Source of the DNA: Lysobacterales bacterium | GTDB taxonomy: Bacteria > Pseudomonadota > Gammaproteobacteria > Xanthomonadales > SZUA-5 | Length of the DNA: 46,664 nucleotides | Assembly: GCA_022844135.1 (NCBI GenBank) | Contig: JALHMG010000041.1 | Coordinates: forward strand, 1 to 46,664 | Direction: 5' to 3' | Shown here: positions 1 to 7,846 of the stretch, piece after piece | Position numbering within the stretch: the first letter of the stretch is position 1 | Layout of the letters: each line of letters begins with the position of its first letter | The notes under the pieces: model-generated | Told to the model about the DNA's origin: nothing | What the model saw: only the letters and a program-made list of their open reading frames with translations | Database searches by the model: none | Made by a program: the position numbers and the translations under genes

Positions 1-117
1 GGTCCGGCCTGGCGGCGCAGCCGCCAGTCGTTCGAGAGGGCGCATCGCATGCGATGCAAGCTTGCCCTCTCTCACCCTTCGCGATCTTCCGCGTTCCCTC
101 ATGAAATATGCGGGCTA
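1..117 (-). repeat. Modular hairpin repeat, copy 1 (cut by window start)
   Basis: Read on the minus strand this matches 17536-17654 almost base for base. It begins with TTAGCCCGCATATTTCAT (terminal repeat), runs through the nested palindrome module (GAGAGGGC arm, GCATCGCATGCGATGC core, GCCCTCTC arm) and ends in the CTGGCGGC-TGC-GCCGCCAG hairpin at the window edge. One clear difference from the 17.5-kb copy is CCGCAT against CCGGAT. The rest of the element lies outside the window. Confidence 0.9.
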
Positions 118-257
118 AGTCCATTGCCTCGACGCGCAAGTTCGACGAGTTCGGCGATTGGCACTACTTCGGACTGATGTGGCAAGGCATGAGGCATCTG
201 CTGAGACGCGGCGATACCGACTTCGCCGATCGCTACTGGTATCGGCCAAAGCGTTGA
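108..257 (+). pseudogene. Short ORF, possible C-terminal gene remnant
   Basis: This 49-codon frame starts at an ATG inside the repeat and ends TGA at 255-257. Past the first residues it is rich in aromatics and charge (FDEFGDWHYFGLMWQ, then a basic R-R-G-D stretch and a YWYRPKR end), which looks like the tail of a real protein and not random frame. An in-frame TGA at 102-104 blocks upstream extension. The likely reading is that the repeat replaced or interrupted the 5' part of a gene. I do not recognise the family. It is convergent with the cytochrome gene, with only 23 bp between them. Confidence 0.3.
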
Positions 258-280
258 GTCCTGACGCCAGTGCGAGCCGC

Positions 281-916
281 TCAGAACGCCAAGCGTTCGA
301 TCGGCTTGCTGTACGCCACTCCGTCGGCAGTGAACGTCAGCGTGCCGCGCCGGTGATCGGCGAAGACGATCGAGAAGGAACCGATCTGACTCGTAGTGAC
401 CGAGTTGGCGTTGAATCCCGTGGGCGGAAATCCATTCGCTGCGGCGCGTAGCAGCACGCCGCGCACTTCCAGCGGATTGACCCAAACAGCGCCCGTCATC
501 AGCAGCCACACAGGCTTGCGCTCGGCGTCGTAGATGTACAGCGTACCCACGGTGCTTGCATTCGGCCGCTGCGTGAACGTCATGCCCCAACCCGATTCGG
601 CTGGATTCCACCAAAGATCGGAGAAGTCGATGCCCGGCGCCCACAGGTATTGCAGCGGCGCGCGCAGGTATGCCTCAACGTCGAGAATTTGCGCAGGCGT
701 CAAATTGACCTTGACCATTGCGGGGATGTTCGCCAAAGCGCCGCGGATGCGATCGGCACTGAAACCGGTGATGTTCGGTGTACCTGCCTGGCGTTCTTGC
801 GGCGGGCTGCCGTGGCAGCGCGCGCAATTCTGTTCGTACCAGAACTTGCCCGCCACGGGATCGGCGGCATGGGCGATGTTGGCGGCAACGATGGCGAGGA
901 TGGCGAGCGCGCGCAT
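281..916 (-). CDS. Secreted c-type cytochrome fused to a WWNPAESGWG-type domain
   Basis: The start is placed at the ATG at 916, which gives a clean signal peptide (MRALAILAIVAANIAHA); a GTG at 934 would add six residues. A single haem site CARCH lies at about residues 31-35, with the class I fold to about residue 88 (an M in 'NIPAMVKV' could be the axial ligand). The second half starts at about residue 95 with DFSDLWWNPAESGWGMTFTQ, a tryptophan-rich beta domain that I know from many secreted Xanthomonadales proteins and that has no assigned function. The protein should be periplasmic and could pass electrons, but partner and pathway are unknown. It is divergent from rimO and not in an operon. 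The cytochrome call is strong; the role of the C-terminal half is open. Confidence 0.8.
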   Translation of the reverse strand: MRALAILAIVAANIAHAADPVAGKFWYEQNCARCHGSPPQERQAGTPNITGFSADRIRGALANIPAMVKVNLTPAQILDVEAYLRAPLQYLWAPGIDFSDLWWNPAESGWGMTFTQRPNASTVGTLYIYDAERKPVWLLMTGAVWVNPLEVRGVLLRAAANGFPPTGFNANSVTTSQIGSFSIVFADHRRGTLTFTADGVAYSKPIERLAF

Positions 917-1031
917 TGCGAAGTCCGTGGACACTGATGTCCGTCAGGATCGCGCCGAAGCATTGCAGCCCGATGACCGCGTTCAGTAGCGGCGCCTATA
1001 CTCCGCGGCCCGATTTCAACCGCCCTCCCCC

Positions 1032-2357
1032 ATGACCAACATCGCACCCAAAGTGGGCTTCGTCAGTTTGGGATGCCCCAAGGCGCTCGTCGATTCCGAG
1101 CGCATCCTCACGCAGCTGCGCACCGAGGGTTACGACATTGTGCCCACGTATGCGGCTGCCGACGTGGTCGTGGTGAACACGTGCGGCTTCATCGACTCTG
1201 CAGTGGAAGAGTCGCTTGAAGCCATCGGCGAGGCGATGGCCGAAAACGGCAAGGTCGTCGTCACCGGCTGTCTGGGCGCACGATCTGAGCTGATTCGCGC
1301 CCGCTTCCCGCAGGTTCTCAGCGTATCGGGCCCGCAGGACTATGAGTCGGTGATGACCGCAGTCCACGCGCAACGCCCGCCGCCACACGATCCGTTTCTC
1401 GATCTGGTGCCGCCGCAAGGCATCAAGCTGACGCCGCGGCACTATGCGTACTTGAAGATTTCCGAGGGATGCAATCATCGCTGTAGCTTTTGCATCATCC
1501 CCTCGATGCGCGGCGATCTGGTGAGCCGACCGATCGATGCAGTACTCACCGAGGCCGAGCGCCTCGTCAAGGGCGGCGTGCGCGAGCTGCTGGTCATTTC
1601 CCAGGACACCAGCGCGTACGGGGTGGACCTGAAATATGCGCCCCGCTCCTGGCATGGACGCGAATGGCAAACACGCTTTGTCGATCTGGCGCGCGCACTC
1701 GGCGAGCTGGGCGTGTGGGTACGCATGCACTACGTGTATCCCTATCCGCACGTCGACCAGGTGATACCGCTGATGGCGGAAGGCAAAGTGCTGCCGTACC
1801 TGGACATCCCGTTCCAGCACGCGAATGCGCGCGTGCTCAAGCGCATGAAACGTCCCGCGAGCGGCGAGCGCAACATCGAACGCATCCGCGCCTGGCGCGC
1901 GATTTGCCCGAACATCACGCTACGCAGCACTTTCATTGTCGGCTTTCCGGGTGAGACTGAGGCCGAGTTCGAGGAATTGCTCGCGTTTCTTGAGGAGGCG
2001 CAACTCGACCGTGTAGGCGCCTTCGCCTATTCGCCGGTCACTGGCGCGGCCGCGAACGAACTCGATGGCGCCGTTCCCGAGGAAGTGAAGCAAGAACGCC
2101 TGGAGCGCTTCATGACCACGCAAGCGGCGATCAGTGCCAGGCGACTGCAAGCGCGCGTTGGCGGGCGCGAGACGATCCTCATCGATGAGGTGGGTCCCAG
2201 CGTTGCGATTGGGCGTTCACGCAGCGACGCTCCAGAAATCGATGGCAAGGTTTACATCAAGCTCCGCAAAACCGATCCCAGACCCGCCCCAGGCATGTTC
2301 ATCGATGCGCTGATCAAAAAGGCGGATGAGCATGATTTGCATGGGACCCTGGCGTGA
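1032..2357 (+). CDS. rimO: Ribosomal protein uS12 methylthiotransferase RimO
   Basis: RimO uses radical SAM chemistry and two 4Fe-4S clusters to methylthiolate an aspartate of ribosomal protein S12 in the cytoplasm. The 441-aa length is normal for the family. The N-terminal UPF0004 domain carries the three auxiliary-cluster cysteines (C15, C51, C80). The radical SAM triad is C147-x3-C151-x2-C154 in GCNHRCSFC, followed by IIPSMRG, a RimO/MiaB signature. The remainder is the TIM-barrel part ([13 protein letters not shown]-like stretch near residue 300) and a C-terminal TRAM domain from about residue 375. The N-terminus [17 protein letters not shown] fits RimO better than MiaB. No obvious Shine-Dalgarno precedes the ATG. 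The DUF3025 gene overlaps its 3' end. Confidence 0.96.
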   Translation: MTNIAPKVGFVSLGCPKALVDSERILTQLRTEGYDIVPTYAAADVVVVNTCGFIDSAVEESLEAIGEAMAENGKVVVTGCLGARSELIRARFPQVLSVSGPQDYESVMTAVHAQRPPPHDPFLDLVPPQGIKLTPRHYAYLKISEGCNHRCSFCIIPSMRGDLVSRPIDAVLTEAERLVKGGVRELLVISQDTSAYGVDLKYAPRSWHGREWQTRFVDLARALGELGVWVRMHYVYPYPHVDQVIPLMAEGKVLPYLDIPFQHANARVLKRMKRPASGERNIERIRAWRAICPNITLRSTFIVGFPGETEAEFEELLAFLEEAQLDRVGAFAYSPVTGAAANELDGAVPEEVKQERLERFMTTQAAISARRLQARVGGRETILIDEVGPSVAIGRSRSDAPEIDGKVYIKLRKTDPRPAPGMFIDALIKKADEHDLHGTLA

Positions 2358-3276
2358 AGCGGTTGCGGGTTGCGCGTTGTTTTTTTGGCAGGCGGACCCA
2401 TGGTCCGCACAGTTGGCGATCGAGCCTGCTGGCTGCGGACCAAAGAACAAGCCGCTGCCGCGTGCGAACAACTTTGGTGATTGCAGCCGTCGCTTGAGCA
2501 TCGACTTCACTACCCCGCCCTTCACGCAACTCGCGGCCTATCGCGAGCTGTTGATGTTGGAGGACGAGCGCTTTATTGGCGACCTCAACCTGCGCTGCGA
2601 TTGGCCATCCTTCGCCAGCTCTCTCAATTGCAACGATGATCTGCACTACGAGGCGCGCGTCGCGCGGGGCGTGGTCAGCACTCGGCCAGGCAGCTGGCAC
2701 GATCGCTTCGGTGCCATCGCGTGGCTGGAATTTCCGCGCATCAAGCGAGTTCTGAACGAACTGCAGATCGCCGATCTTGCCCGGGTTGGACCGAAGACCC
2801 GAACGCGCCACCAGCAAGCACTGACCCACGTCGACGAAGCGGGATTGATTGTCGCCAGTCGCGATCCGGGGTGGATCGACGCGATGCAGGATCATCAGTG
2901 GCACGAACTTTTGACCGACCGCCGCCGGCAACTCGGGTTGGATGTGGAGATCTGGGTACTCGGCCATGCGTTGTTTGAGCTGAAGCTGACGCGCAGCGAT
3001 GAATTGCTGGCGGGCAAAGTGCTGCCGGTCATCGTGCCGCGGGATTTCTTCGAACTGACCGCAGCGCAGCGACGCGAGCGACTGGATGCGCGAGTCGCCC
3101 AGGCCCTCGTTCGGCGCGAACTGGGCGCCGATCCCAAGGATTTATCCACGCTGCCGCTCGCGGCGCTCGCGGGCTGGCATCCGCTCAATGCCATCGAGGA
3201 ATTTATCCGCAACGCGCCTTGTTTTCGTCCCAAACCGCCCGGACGCGTGTATGCGCCGGCAATTCAGTTGGGGTAG
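2326..3276 (+). CDS. DUF3025 family protein
   Basis: The central part matches DUF3025 as I know it: [10 protein letters not shown], then [13 protein letters not shown]-x-[23 protein letters not shown], and a closing G-W-H-P stretch. The family is cytoplasmic with no established function; the conserved H-D and G-H-A residues could mark an active site. The start is uncertain. The ATG at 2326 overlaps rimO by 32 bp and yields 316 aa with an unusual first ~56 residues. A TTG at 2494 would give about 260 aa, starting just before the conserved part ([18 protein letters not shown]). Position and overlap suggest co-transcription with rimO. Confidence 0.78.
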   Translation: MSMICMGPWREAVAGCALFFWQADPWSAQLAIEPAGCGPKNKPLPRANNFGDCSRRLSIDFTTPPFTQLAAYRELLMLEDERFIGDLNLRCDWPSFASSLNCNDDLHYEARVARGVVSTRPGSWHDRFGAIAWLEFPRIKRVLNELQIADLARVGPKTRTRHQQALTHVDEAGLIVASRDPGWIDAMQDHQWHELLTDRRRQLGLDVEIWVLGHALFELKLTRSDELLAGKVLPVIVPRDFFELTAAQRRERLDARVAQALVRRELGADPKDLSTLPLAALAGWHPLNAIEEFIRNAPCFRPKPPGRVYAPAIQLG

Positions 3277-3337
3277 GTTTGTCCGACATCGTCAGCGTGC
3301 AGCGCAATGCCTGGATCGATCAGTTGCTCACCGTCCC

Positions 3338-3437
3338 CCGTCACTCCCGCGAAAGCGGGAAACCAGTGACTTTGCTTTGAAGTCAGACATCTCCAAAACC
3401 AAAAGGCGCTGGATGCCCGCTTTCGCGGGCACGACGG
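3338..3437. repeat. Palindromic dispersed repeat (PAKAGIQ-type)
   Basis: This imperfect inverted repeat of about 100 bp has arms CGTCACTCCCGCGAAAGCGG and CCGCTTTCGCGGGCACGACG around an A-rich centre. Read in the wrong frame it encodes the 'VVPAKAGIQ' peptide seen in many proteobacterial annotation artefacts. It lies between the DUF3025 gene and pbpC and runs into the proposed pbpC start region. Confidence 0.8.
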
Positions 3438-5716
3438 TGTTTTTGCTTGGCCTCGCCATCGCATTCTTTCTTTTCCCACCACCCTTAAATCGCGTTCTCG
3501 CCCCCGGCAGTGTGCTCGTCGCCGCGCGCGATGGCACGCCCTTGCGGGCGTTCGCGGACGAACATGGCGTCTGGCGCTTCGCGGTGCGTATCGACGAGGT
3601 GGCAACGGTCTACATCGACACGCTGTTGGCCTACGAGGACCGTTGGTTCTTCCGCCATGCGGGCGTGAATCCGGTATCGCTCTTGCGCGCGGGCTGGCAA
3701 GGCTTAGTCAGCGGCGAGGTGGTGTCGGGTGGGTCGACCTTGACCATGCAGGTGGCGCGACTACTGGAGCCGATTCCACGCACGGTACCCGGCAAACTCA
3801 AGCAGTGCTGGCGCGCATTGCAGCTGGAAGCGCGTTTCAGCAAACGCGAGATTCTGGAGATGTATTTGAATCTCGCACCCTTCGGCGGCACCATCGAGGG
3901 CGTACAGGCGGCGAGCTACGCGTACCTCGGCAAACCTGCGAGCCGACTCAGCGACGCTGAAGCCGCGCTGCTGGTCGTGCTGCCGCAGGCGCCTAGTCGC
4001 TGGCGCCCAGATCGCCATCCGGCGCTTGCGCAGGCAGCGCGCAACAAAGTCATCGCACGCATGACTGCGCTCGATCGCTGGAGCGAGGCGCGCGCTACTG
4101 ATGCGCGCATCGAATCCGTCGCAGCGCGGCGCCTGGTCCCACCCATGCGTGCGCCGCTGCTGGCGGAGCGGTTGCGCGGCAGCGGCGGTGCTGTGGTGCA
4201 ATCGACGATCGATGCCGGCATCCAGGCGCGCATCGAAGATCTGGTGCGCGCGACTGCACGGCGTCTGCCGGAACGCAACTCCATCGCTGCGCTGGTGGTA
4301 CAGACGCGCTCCATGGAGACGTTGGCATACGTCGGTTCAGCCGCGTTGAATGATGAAGAACGCGCCGGACACGTGGATATGGTTCGCGCCACGCGCTCGC
4401 CCGGCTCCACCCTGAAACCGATGCTCTACGGCCTCGCTCTCGATACCGGCCTGATCCACTCGGAAAGCTTGCTCATCGATGCGCCGCAATCCTTTGCCGG
4501 TTATCAGCCAAGCAATTTCATGGAGCGCTATCAGGGACCGGTGAGCGCGGCGCAAGCGCTGCGACTGTCGCTCAATGTTCCGGCCGTGGATCTGCTCGAT
4601 CGCGTTGGCGTGGTGCGTTTTGCCAACGCGCTGGAAAACGCCGGCTTGCGGTTGCGCCTGGCGGCTGATGCCGAGCCCAACCTGTCGTTGATACTCGGCG
4701 GCGGCGCAACTTCGCTGGAAGAACTGATCGGCGCCTACGCAGCCTTGGCGCGCGCAGGCTTGGCTGCAAAGCCAAGATTCCGGGCCGACGAGCCACTCGT
4801 TGAGCGGCATCTGCTCAGCCCAGGGGCGGCATGGATCACGCGCCGCATTCTGGAGCGCGATCCGTCCGACAGCTTGTCGGCAAGTGTTTTCGATGGCGCC
4901 AGTCGCGTATCGCTGGCCTGGAAAACCGGCACCTCCTACGGTTTCCGCGACAGTTGGGCGATTGCCGTGGCGCCGGAGCACCTGATCGGCGTTTGGATCG
5001 GCCGCCCCGACGGCACGCCGCAACCGGGTCAGTTTGGGGCGATCACCGCGTTGCCGCTACTCGCCGCGATTGCCGACGGCCTGCCCTCGCCGCGCGCAGA
5101 CAGCTCGCCCGCACCCAGCGGCGTACGCGAGGTCCGCATCTGTTGGCCGCTCGGGCTGGCGGAGAGCGCAACGAAATCTGAGCACTGCCATCGGGCGCGT
5201 GATGCCTGGGTGCTGGATGATGTGATCCCGGCCACCTTCGCCGATCGCGAAGGCGACACCTGGCAACCGCCGATCCTGCAGATCTGGCGCGATGGCCGGC
5301 ATCGCCGCAACGCAAGCTGCGTTGCGTCCAGCGCCGAGTTGATCCAGATCGCGCGCTGGCCGACGTTGGCGCATCCGTGGTTGTCTGGAGAGCTGCGAGA
5401 ACGCGCCAGCCTGCCGCCGCTGCATCCGGAATGCGTTGGCGACGATCTTCGCCAGGGCCTGCGTATCGGCGGGCTCAGCGATGGGATGGTGCTCCGCAAC
5501 CCCAGTAATCGCAAAGGTCCGATCGAGATCGAGCCGCAGGCACTCGGCGGCAGCGGCGTCGTGCGCTGGTTGCTCAATGACCGCCATGTCGGCAACACCT
5601 CCAACCTGGCGCCGATCCGCATTCGCTTGCAGCAGGACGGCGACTATCGCATCGTCGCCATCGACGATGGCGGCGCGTGGGCCAGCGTGTCGATTCGGGC
5701 GCTGGGGGTCGAATGA
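3413..5716 (+). CDS. pbpC: Penicillin-binding protein 1C (bifunctional glycosyltransferase/transpeptidase)
   Basis: This class A PBP polymerises glycan strands and crosslinks peptides in the periplasm. From the ATG at 3413 (AGG six bases upstream) it has 767 residues, normal for PbpC; a TTG at 3377 is the alternative. A single TM anchor (about residues 9-25) precedes the GT51 domain, with its glutamate in YEDRWFFRHAGVN (E75) and the GGSTLTMQ motif near residue 107. The transpeptidase motifs are S332-T-L-K335, S-L-N (SLNVP) and K504-T-G. The C-terminal ~90 residues fit the BiPBP_C domain of PbpC. Unlike E. coli, no alpha-2-macroglobulin gene is adjacent. The first residues, MPAFAGTT, are translated from the palindromic repeat. 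An upstream ATG at 3086 would overlap the previous gene by 190 bp and is unlikely. Confidence 0.93.
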   Translation: MPAFAGTTVFLLGLAIAFFLFPPPLNRVLAPGSVLVAARDGTPLRAFADEHGVWRFAVRIDEVATVYIDTLLAYEDRWFFRHAGVNPVSLLRAGWQGLVSGEVVSGGSTLTMQVARLLEPIPRTVPGKLKQCWRALQLEARFSKREILEMYLNLAPFGGTIEGVQAASYAYLGKPASRLSDAEAALLVVLPQAPSRWRPDRHPALAQAARNKVIARMTALDRWSEARATDARIESVAARRLVPPMRAPLLAERLRGSGGAVVQSTIDAGIQARIEDLVRATARRLPERNSIAALVVQTRSMETLAYVGSAALNDEERAGHVDMVRATRSPGSTLKPMLYGLALDTGLIHSESLLIDAPQSFAGYQPSNFMERYQGPVSAAQALRLSLNVPAVDLLDRVGVVRFANALENAGLRLRLAADAEPNLSLILGGGATSLEELIGAYAALARAGLAAKPRFRADEPLVERHLLSPGAAWITRRILERDPSDSLSASVFDGASRVSLAWKTGTSYGFRDSWAIAVAPEHLIGVWIGRPDGTPQPGQFGAITALPLLAAIADGLPSPRADSSPAPSGVREVRICWPLGLAESATKSEHCHRARDAWVLDDVIPATFADREGDTWQPPILQIWRDGRHRRNASCVASSAELIQIARWPTLAHPWLSGELRERASLPPLHPECVGDDLRQGLRIGGLSDGMVLRNPSNRKGPIEIEPQALGGSGVVRWLLNDRHVGNTSNLAPIRIRLQQDGDYRIVAIDDGGAWASVSIRALGVE

Positions 5717-5898
5717 TGTTCGAGCCAAAGTTTCCTGCGGAAGCTTTGACACCGTTTTCAAGCAGGGCGGCCCCGCGGAGCGAAAACGTGGTTGCGCGTC
5801 GAGTATCGGCAGTCGAATGCGCTGTTACGGGTCGCGCCATCGCACGACGCTATTTCACGTCCCCGGCCGTTTGCAAAGACTGGCTTCAGGAAAACACG

Positions 5899-6462
5899 AT
5901 GTCGCAATCACCTTACGCGCCGCCAAAGGCCATTGTCATCGATGACGCCAAAGGTTACCAAACCGAATTCGAGCGTGTTCGCCGCGAGCACTTAACGACA
6001 GAAGCGCAATTGAAATCGCTTGGAACGCTCTATTGCTTGGGCGGCACGGTGATGGCGGTTGCCGGACCGTTGATGATCGTCGGCGTGGGCGCAAGGTCAG
6101 CAAATGAACTTGCGTCCATGCTGAGAATCGGCATTGCGACCGTGATCATTGCAGCGTTGTGTATCTGGCTTGGCTATGGCTACCGAAACGTCAAACCGTG
6201 GGTCAAGATTCCTGGCACGATCGTCGCGGCTATCGGTCTCATCAACATCCCGATTGGAACCGTGCTCGGCATCGCGATTCTTTACTGGATGTACTCTGCG
6301 CAGGGCCAAACGGTTCTCAGTGCTGACTATCAGAACATCATCGCATCGACCCCGCACGTGAAGTACCAGCGCTCGGTGCTCGAATGGATCATGATAGGTG
6401 CCGTGTTGGTCGGATTGGCGTTGTTCGTGGTCATTGTGTTCATCATCCCGGCTTTCCAATGA
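5899..6462 (+). CDS. Small four-helix inner-membrane protein of unknown function
   Basis: This 187-aa protein begins MSQSPYAPPKA, a proline-rich start common to small membrane proteins in this bacterial group. A cytoplasmic segment of about 45 residues leads to four hydrophobic segments at about residues 45-68, 78-98, 108-135 and 163-186. The start is set by a CAGGA ribosome-binding sequence about nine bases upstream of the ATG; in-frame codons back to 5677 look non-coding. Its TGA overlaps the ATG of the EamA transporter (ATGA), so the two are probably translationally coupled. I see no catalytic motif and cannot assign a function. Confidence 0.75.
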   Translation: MSQSPYAPPKAIVIDDAKGYQTEFERVRREHLTTEAQLKSLGTLYCLGGTVMAVAGPLMIVGVGARSANELASMLRIGIATVIIAALCIWLGYGYRNVKPWVKIPGTIVAAIGLINIPIGTVLGIAILYWMYSAQGQTVLSADYQNIIASTPHVKYQRSVLEWIMIGAVLVGLALFVVIVFIIPAFQ

Positions 6463-7349
6463 CTCAAACCCGCGCCACTGGCCTGGCACTCGCTGCGCTG
6501 TCGGCGATTCTGTTTTCCGGCAAGGCGATCGTCGTCAAACTCATGTATCGGCACAACGTCGATCCCGCCACGGTGATCGCGCTGCGCATGGGCATGGCGG
6601 CACCAGCCTTCGCGATCATCGCGTGCTGGCAGGCGCAGCGCGGGGCGGCGCTGTCGCGGCGCGACTGGGGCACCATCACGCTGCTCGGGTTTCTGGGTTA
6701 CTACCTGTCCAGCCTGCTCGATTTCTGGGGATTGCAATACGTCTCTGCGGCGCTCGAGCGCCTGATTCTGTTCCTCACGCCAACATTGGTGCTGCTGATC
6801 TCGGCCGCGGCACTGAAACGATCGATCACGCGGCGCCAATGGTTGGCGATGATTGTCAGCTACATCGGTATCGCACTGGTGTTCGTCGAGAACCTTCGTT
6901 GGGGCGGCGGCGACGTGTTTTTTGGCAGCGCGCTGGTGTTCGGTGCGGCACTGTCGTACTCGCTGTACCTGATCGTCTCGGGAGAAATCGTCCAGCGCAT
7001 CGGAAGTACCAGGCTGGTCGCCTACGTGATGTGCGTCGCGTGCGTTCTGTCGCTCGCGCACTACGCGCTGGTGCATCCACTCGGCGACTTGCTGACGCAC
7101 AACCGCTCCGTCCTCGGCTTGTCGGCGATCAACGCCGTGTTTTGCACGATTCTGCCGGTGTTCCTGACCATGTATGCGATTGCTCGGATCGGTGCGCCCA
7201 GCGCCTCGCAACTGAGCGTGCTCGGCCCGATCTCTCTGCTGTTTCTCGGCGCCGCCATCCTCGGCGAGCCGATCACCGGGCTGCAACTGCTCGGCACCGC
7301 CGTAGTACTCATCGGTGTGATGTTGGTCTCAACGAGCAGACGGGCGTAA
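6459..7349 (+). CDS. DMT-superfamily permease (EamA family)
   Basis: This 296-aa integral inner-membrane protein has about ten hydrophobic helices in two repeated EamA halves. The first starts TGLALAALSAILFSGKAIVVK; the second ends with the typical LGAAILGEPITGLQLLGTAVV segment, including the G-E-x-I/P motif near the last helix pair. EamA members export or import small metabolites such as amino acids or nucleotides; the substrate cannot be told from sequence. The ATG at 6459 overlaps the upstream stop by 4 bp, so I chose it over the longer frame. No regulator is adjacent. Confidence 0.88.
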   Translation: MTQTRATGLALAALSAILFSGKAIVVKLMYRHNVDPATVIALRMGMAAPAFAIIACWQAQRGAALSRRDWGTITLLGFLGYYLSSLLDFWGLQYVSAALERLILFLTPTLVLLISAAALKRSITRRQWLAMIVSYIGIALVFVENLRWGGGDVFFGSALVFGAALSYSLYLIVSGEIVQRIGSTRLVAYVMCVACVLSLAHYALVHPLGDLLTHNRSVLGLSAINAVFCTILPVFLTMYAIARIGAPSASQLSVLGPISLLFLGAAILGEPITGLQLLGTAVVLIGVMLVSTSRRA

Positions 7350-7392
7350 GATCAGGCTCTATGTCTCGTGCAATCAGGCAGGGAGCGGAGCG

Positions 7393-7764
7393 ATGGGACG
7401 TTACGTGGATGGTTTTGTGGTGCCGGTGAAAAAAGATCGGCTGGACGAATACAAGAAGCTCGCAAAACTGGCGAGCCAGGTGTGGCGCGATCACGGCGCT
7501 CTCGAATACCTGGAAGCCGTCGCCGACGATGTGGATGTTGGCAAGCGCACGTCGTTCCCGCGCAGCGTCAAACTCAAGGACGACGAAGTGGTGATCTTCG
7601 CGTTCATCACCTACAAATCGCGCGCCCAACGCGACAAAGTCAACAAAGCCGTCATGGCCGATCCACGCTTTGCGGACATGCTGGAAAACAAGGATTTGCC
7701 GATGGACGGCAAGCGCATGTTCTGGGGCGGGTTCAAGGGTCTGGTGGAAGCCGGGTTCGCGTGA
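7393..7764 (+). CDS. DUF1428 family protein (ferredoxin-like dimeric alpha/beta barrel)
   Basis: This 123-aa protein matches DUF1428 along its length: MGRYVDGFVVPVKKDRLDEY, then W-R-D-H-G-A-L-E-Y-L-E, E-V-V-I-F-A-F-I-T-Y-K-S-R, D-P-R-F, and K-R-M-F-W-G-G-F near the end. The family (including E. coli YbaA) has unknown function; some databases mislabel it as RNA signal recognition particle protein. It is cytoplasmic with no signal. A strong GGAGCGGAG precedes the ATG. It is probably transcribed on its own or as a tail of the EamA transcript, 43 bp away. Confidence 0.88.
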   Translation: MGRYVDGFVVPVKKDRLDEYKKLAKLASQVWRDHGALEYLEAVADDVDVGKRTSFPRSVKLKDDEVVIFAFITYKSRAQRDKVNKAVMADPRFADMLENKDLPMDGKRMFWGGFKGLVEAGFA

Positions 7765-7803
7765 AGCTGGTTGTCCGGTTCGTTGCCGAGATTGTGCGGG
7801 TTG

Positions 7804-7837
7804 CCCCCCTGCCCCCTGCCCCCTGCCCCCTGCCCCC
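7804..7837. repeat. C-rich 7-bp tandem repeat (CCCCCTG)
   Basis: Between the convergent DUF1428 and TonB-receptor genes there are about five tandem copies of a CCCCCTG unit. It is a simple low-complexity repeat that may vary in number. It spans the point where two transcripts converge. No further function is visible. Confidence 0.85.
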
Positions 7838-7846
7838 GCCTCCGGA

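Noticed and set aside
3086-3412. Upstream extension of pbpC
   Set aside because: It overlaps the DUF3025 gene by 190 bp and then reads through the palindromic repeat; a plausible start with ribosome site lies at 3413.
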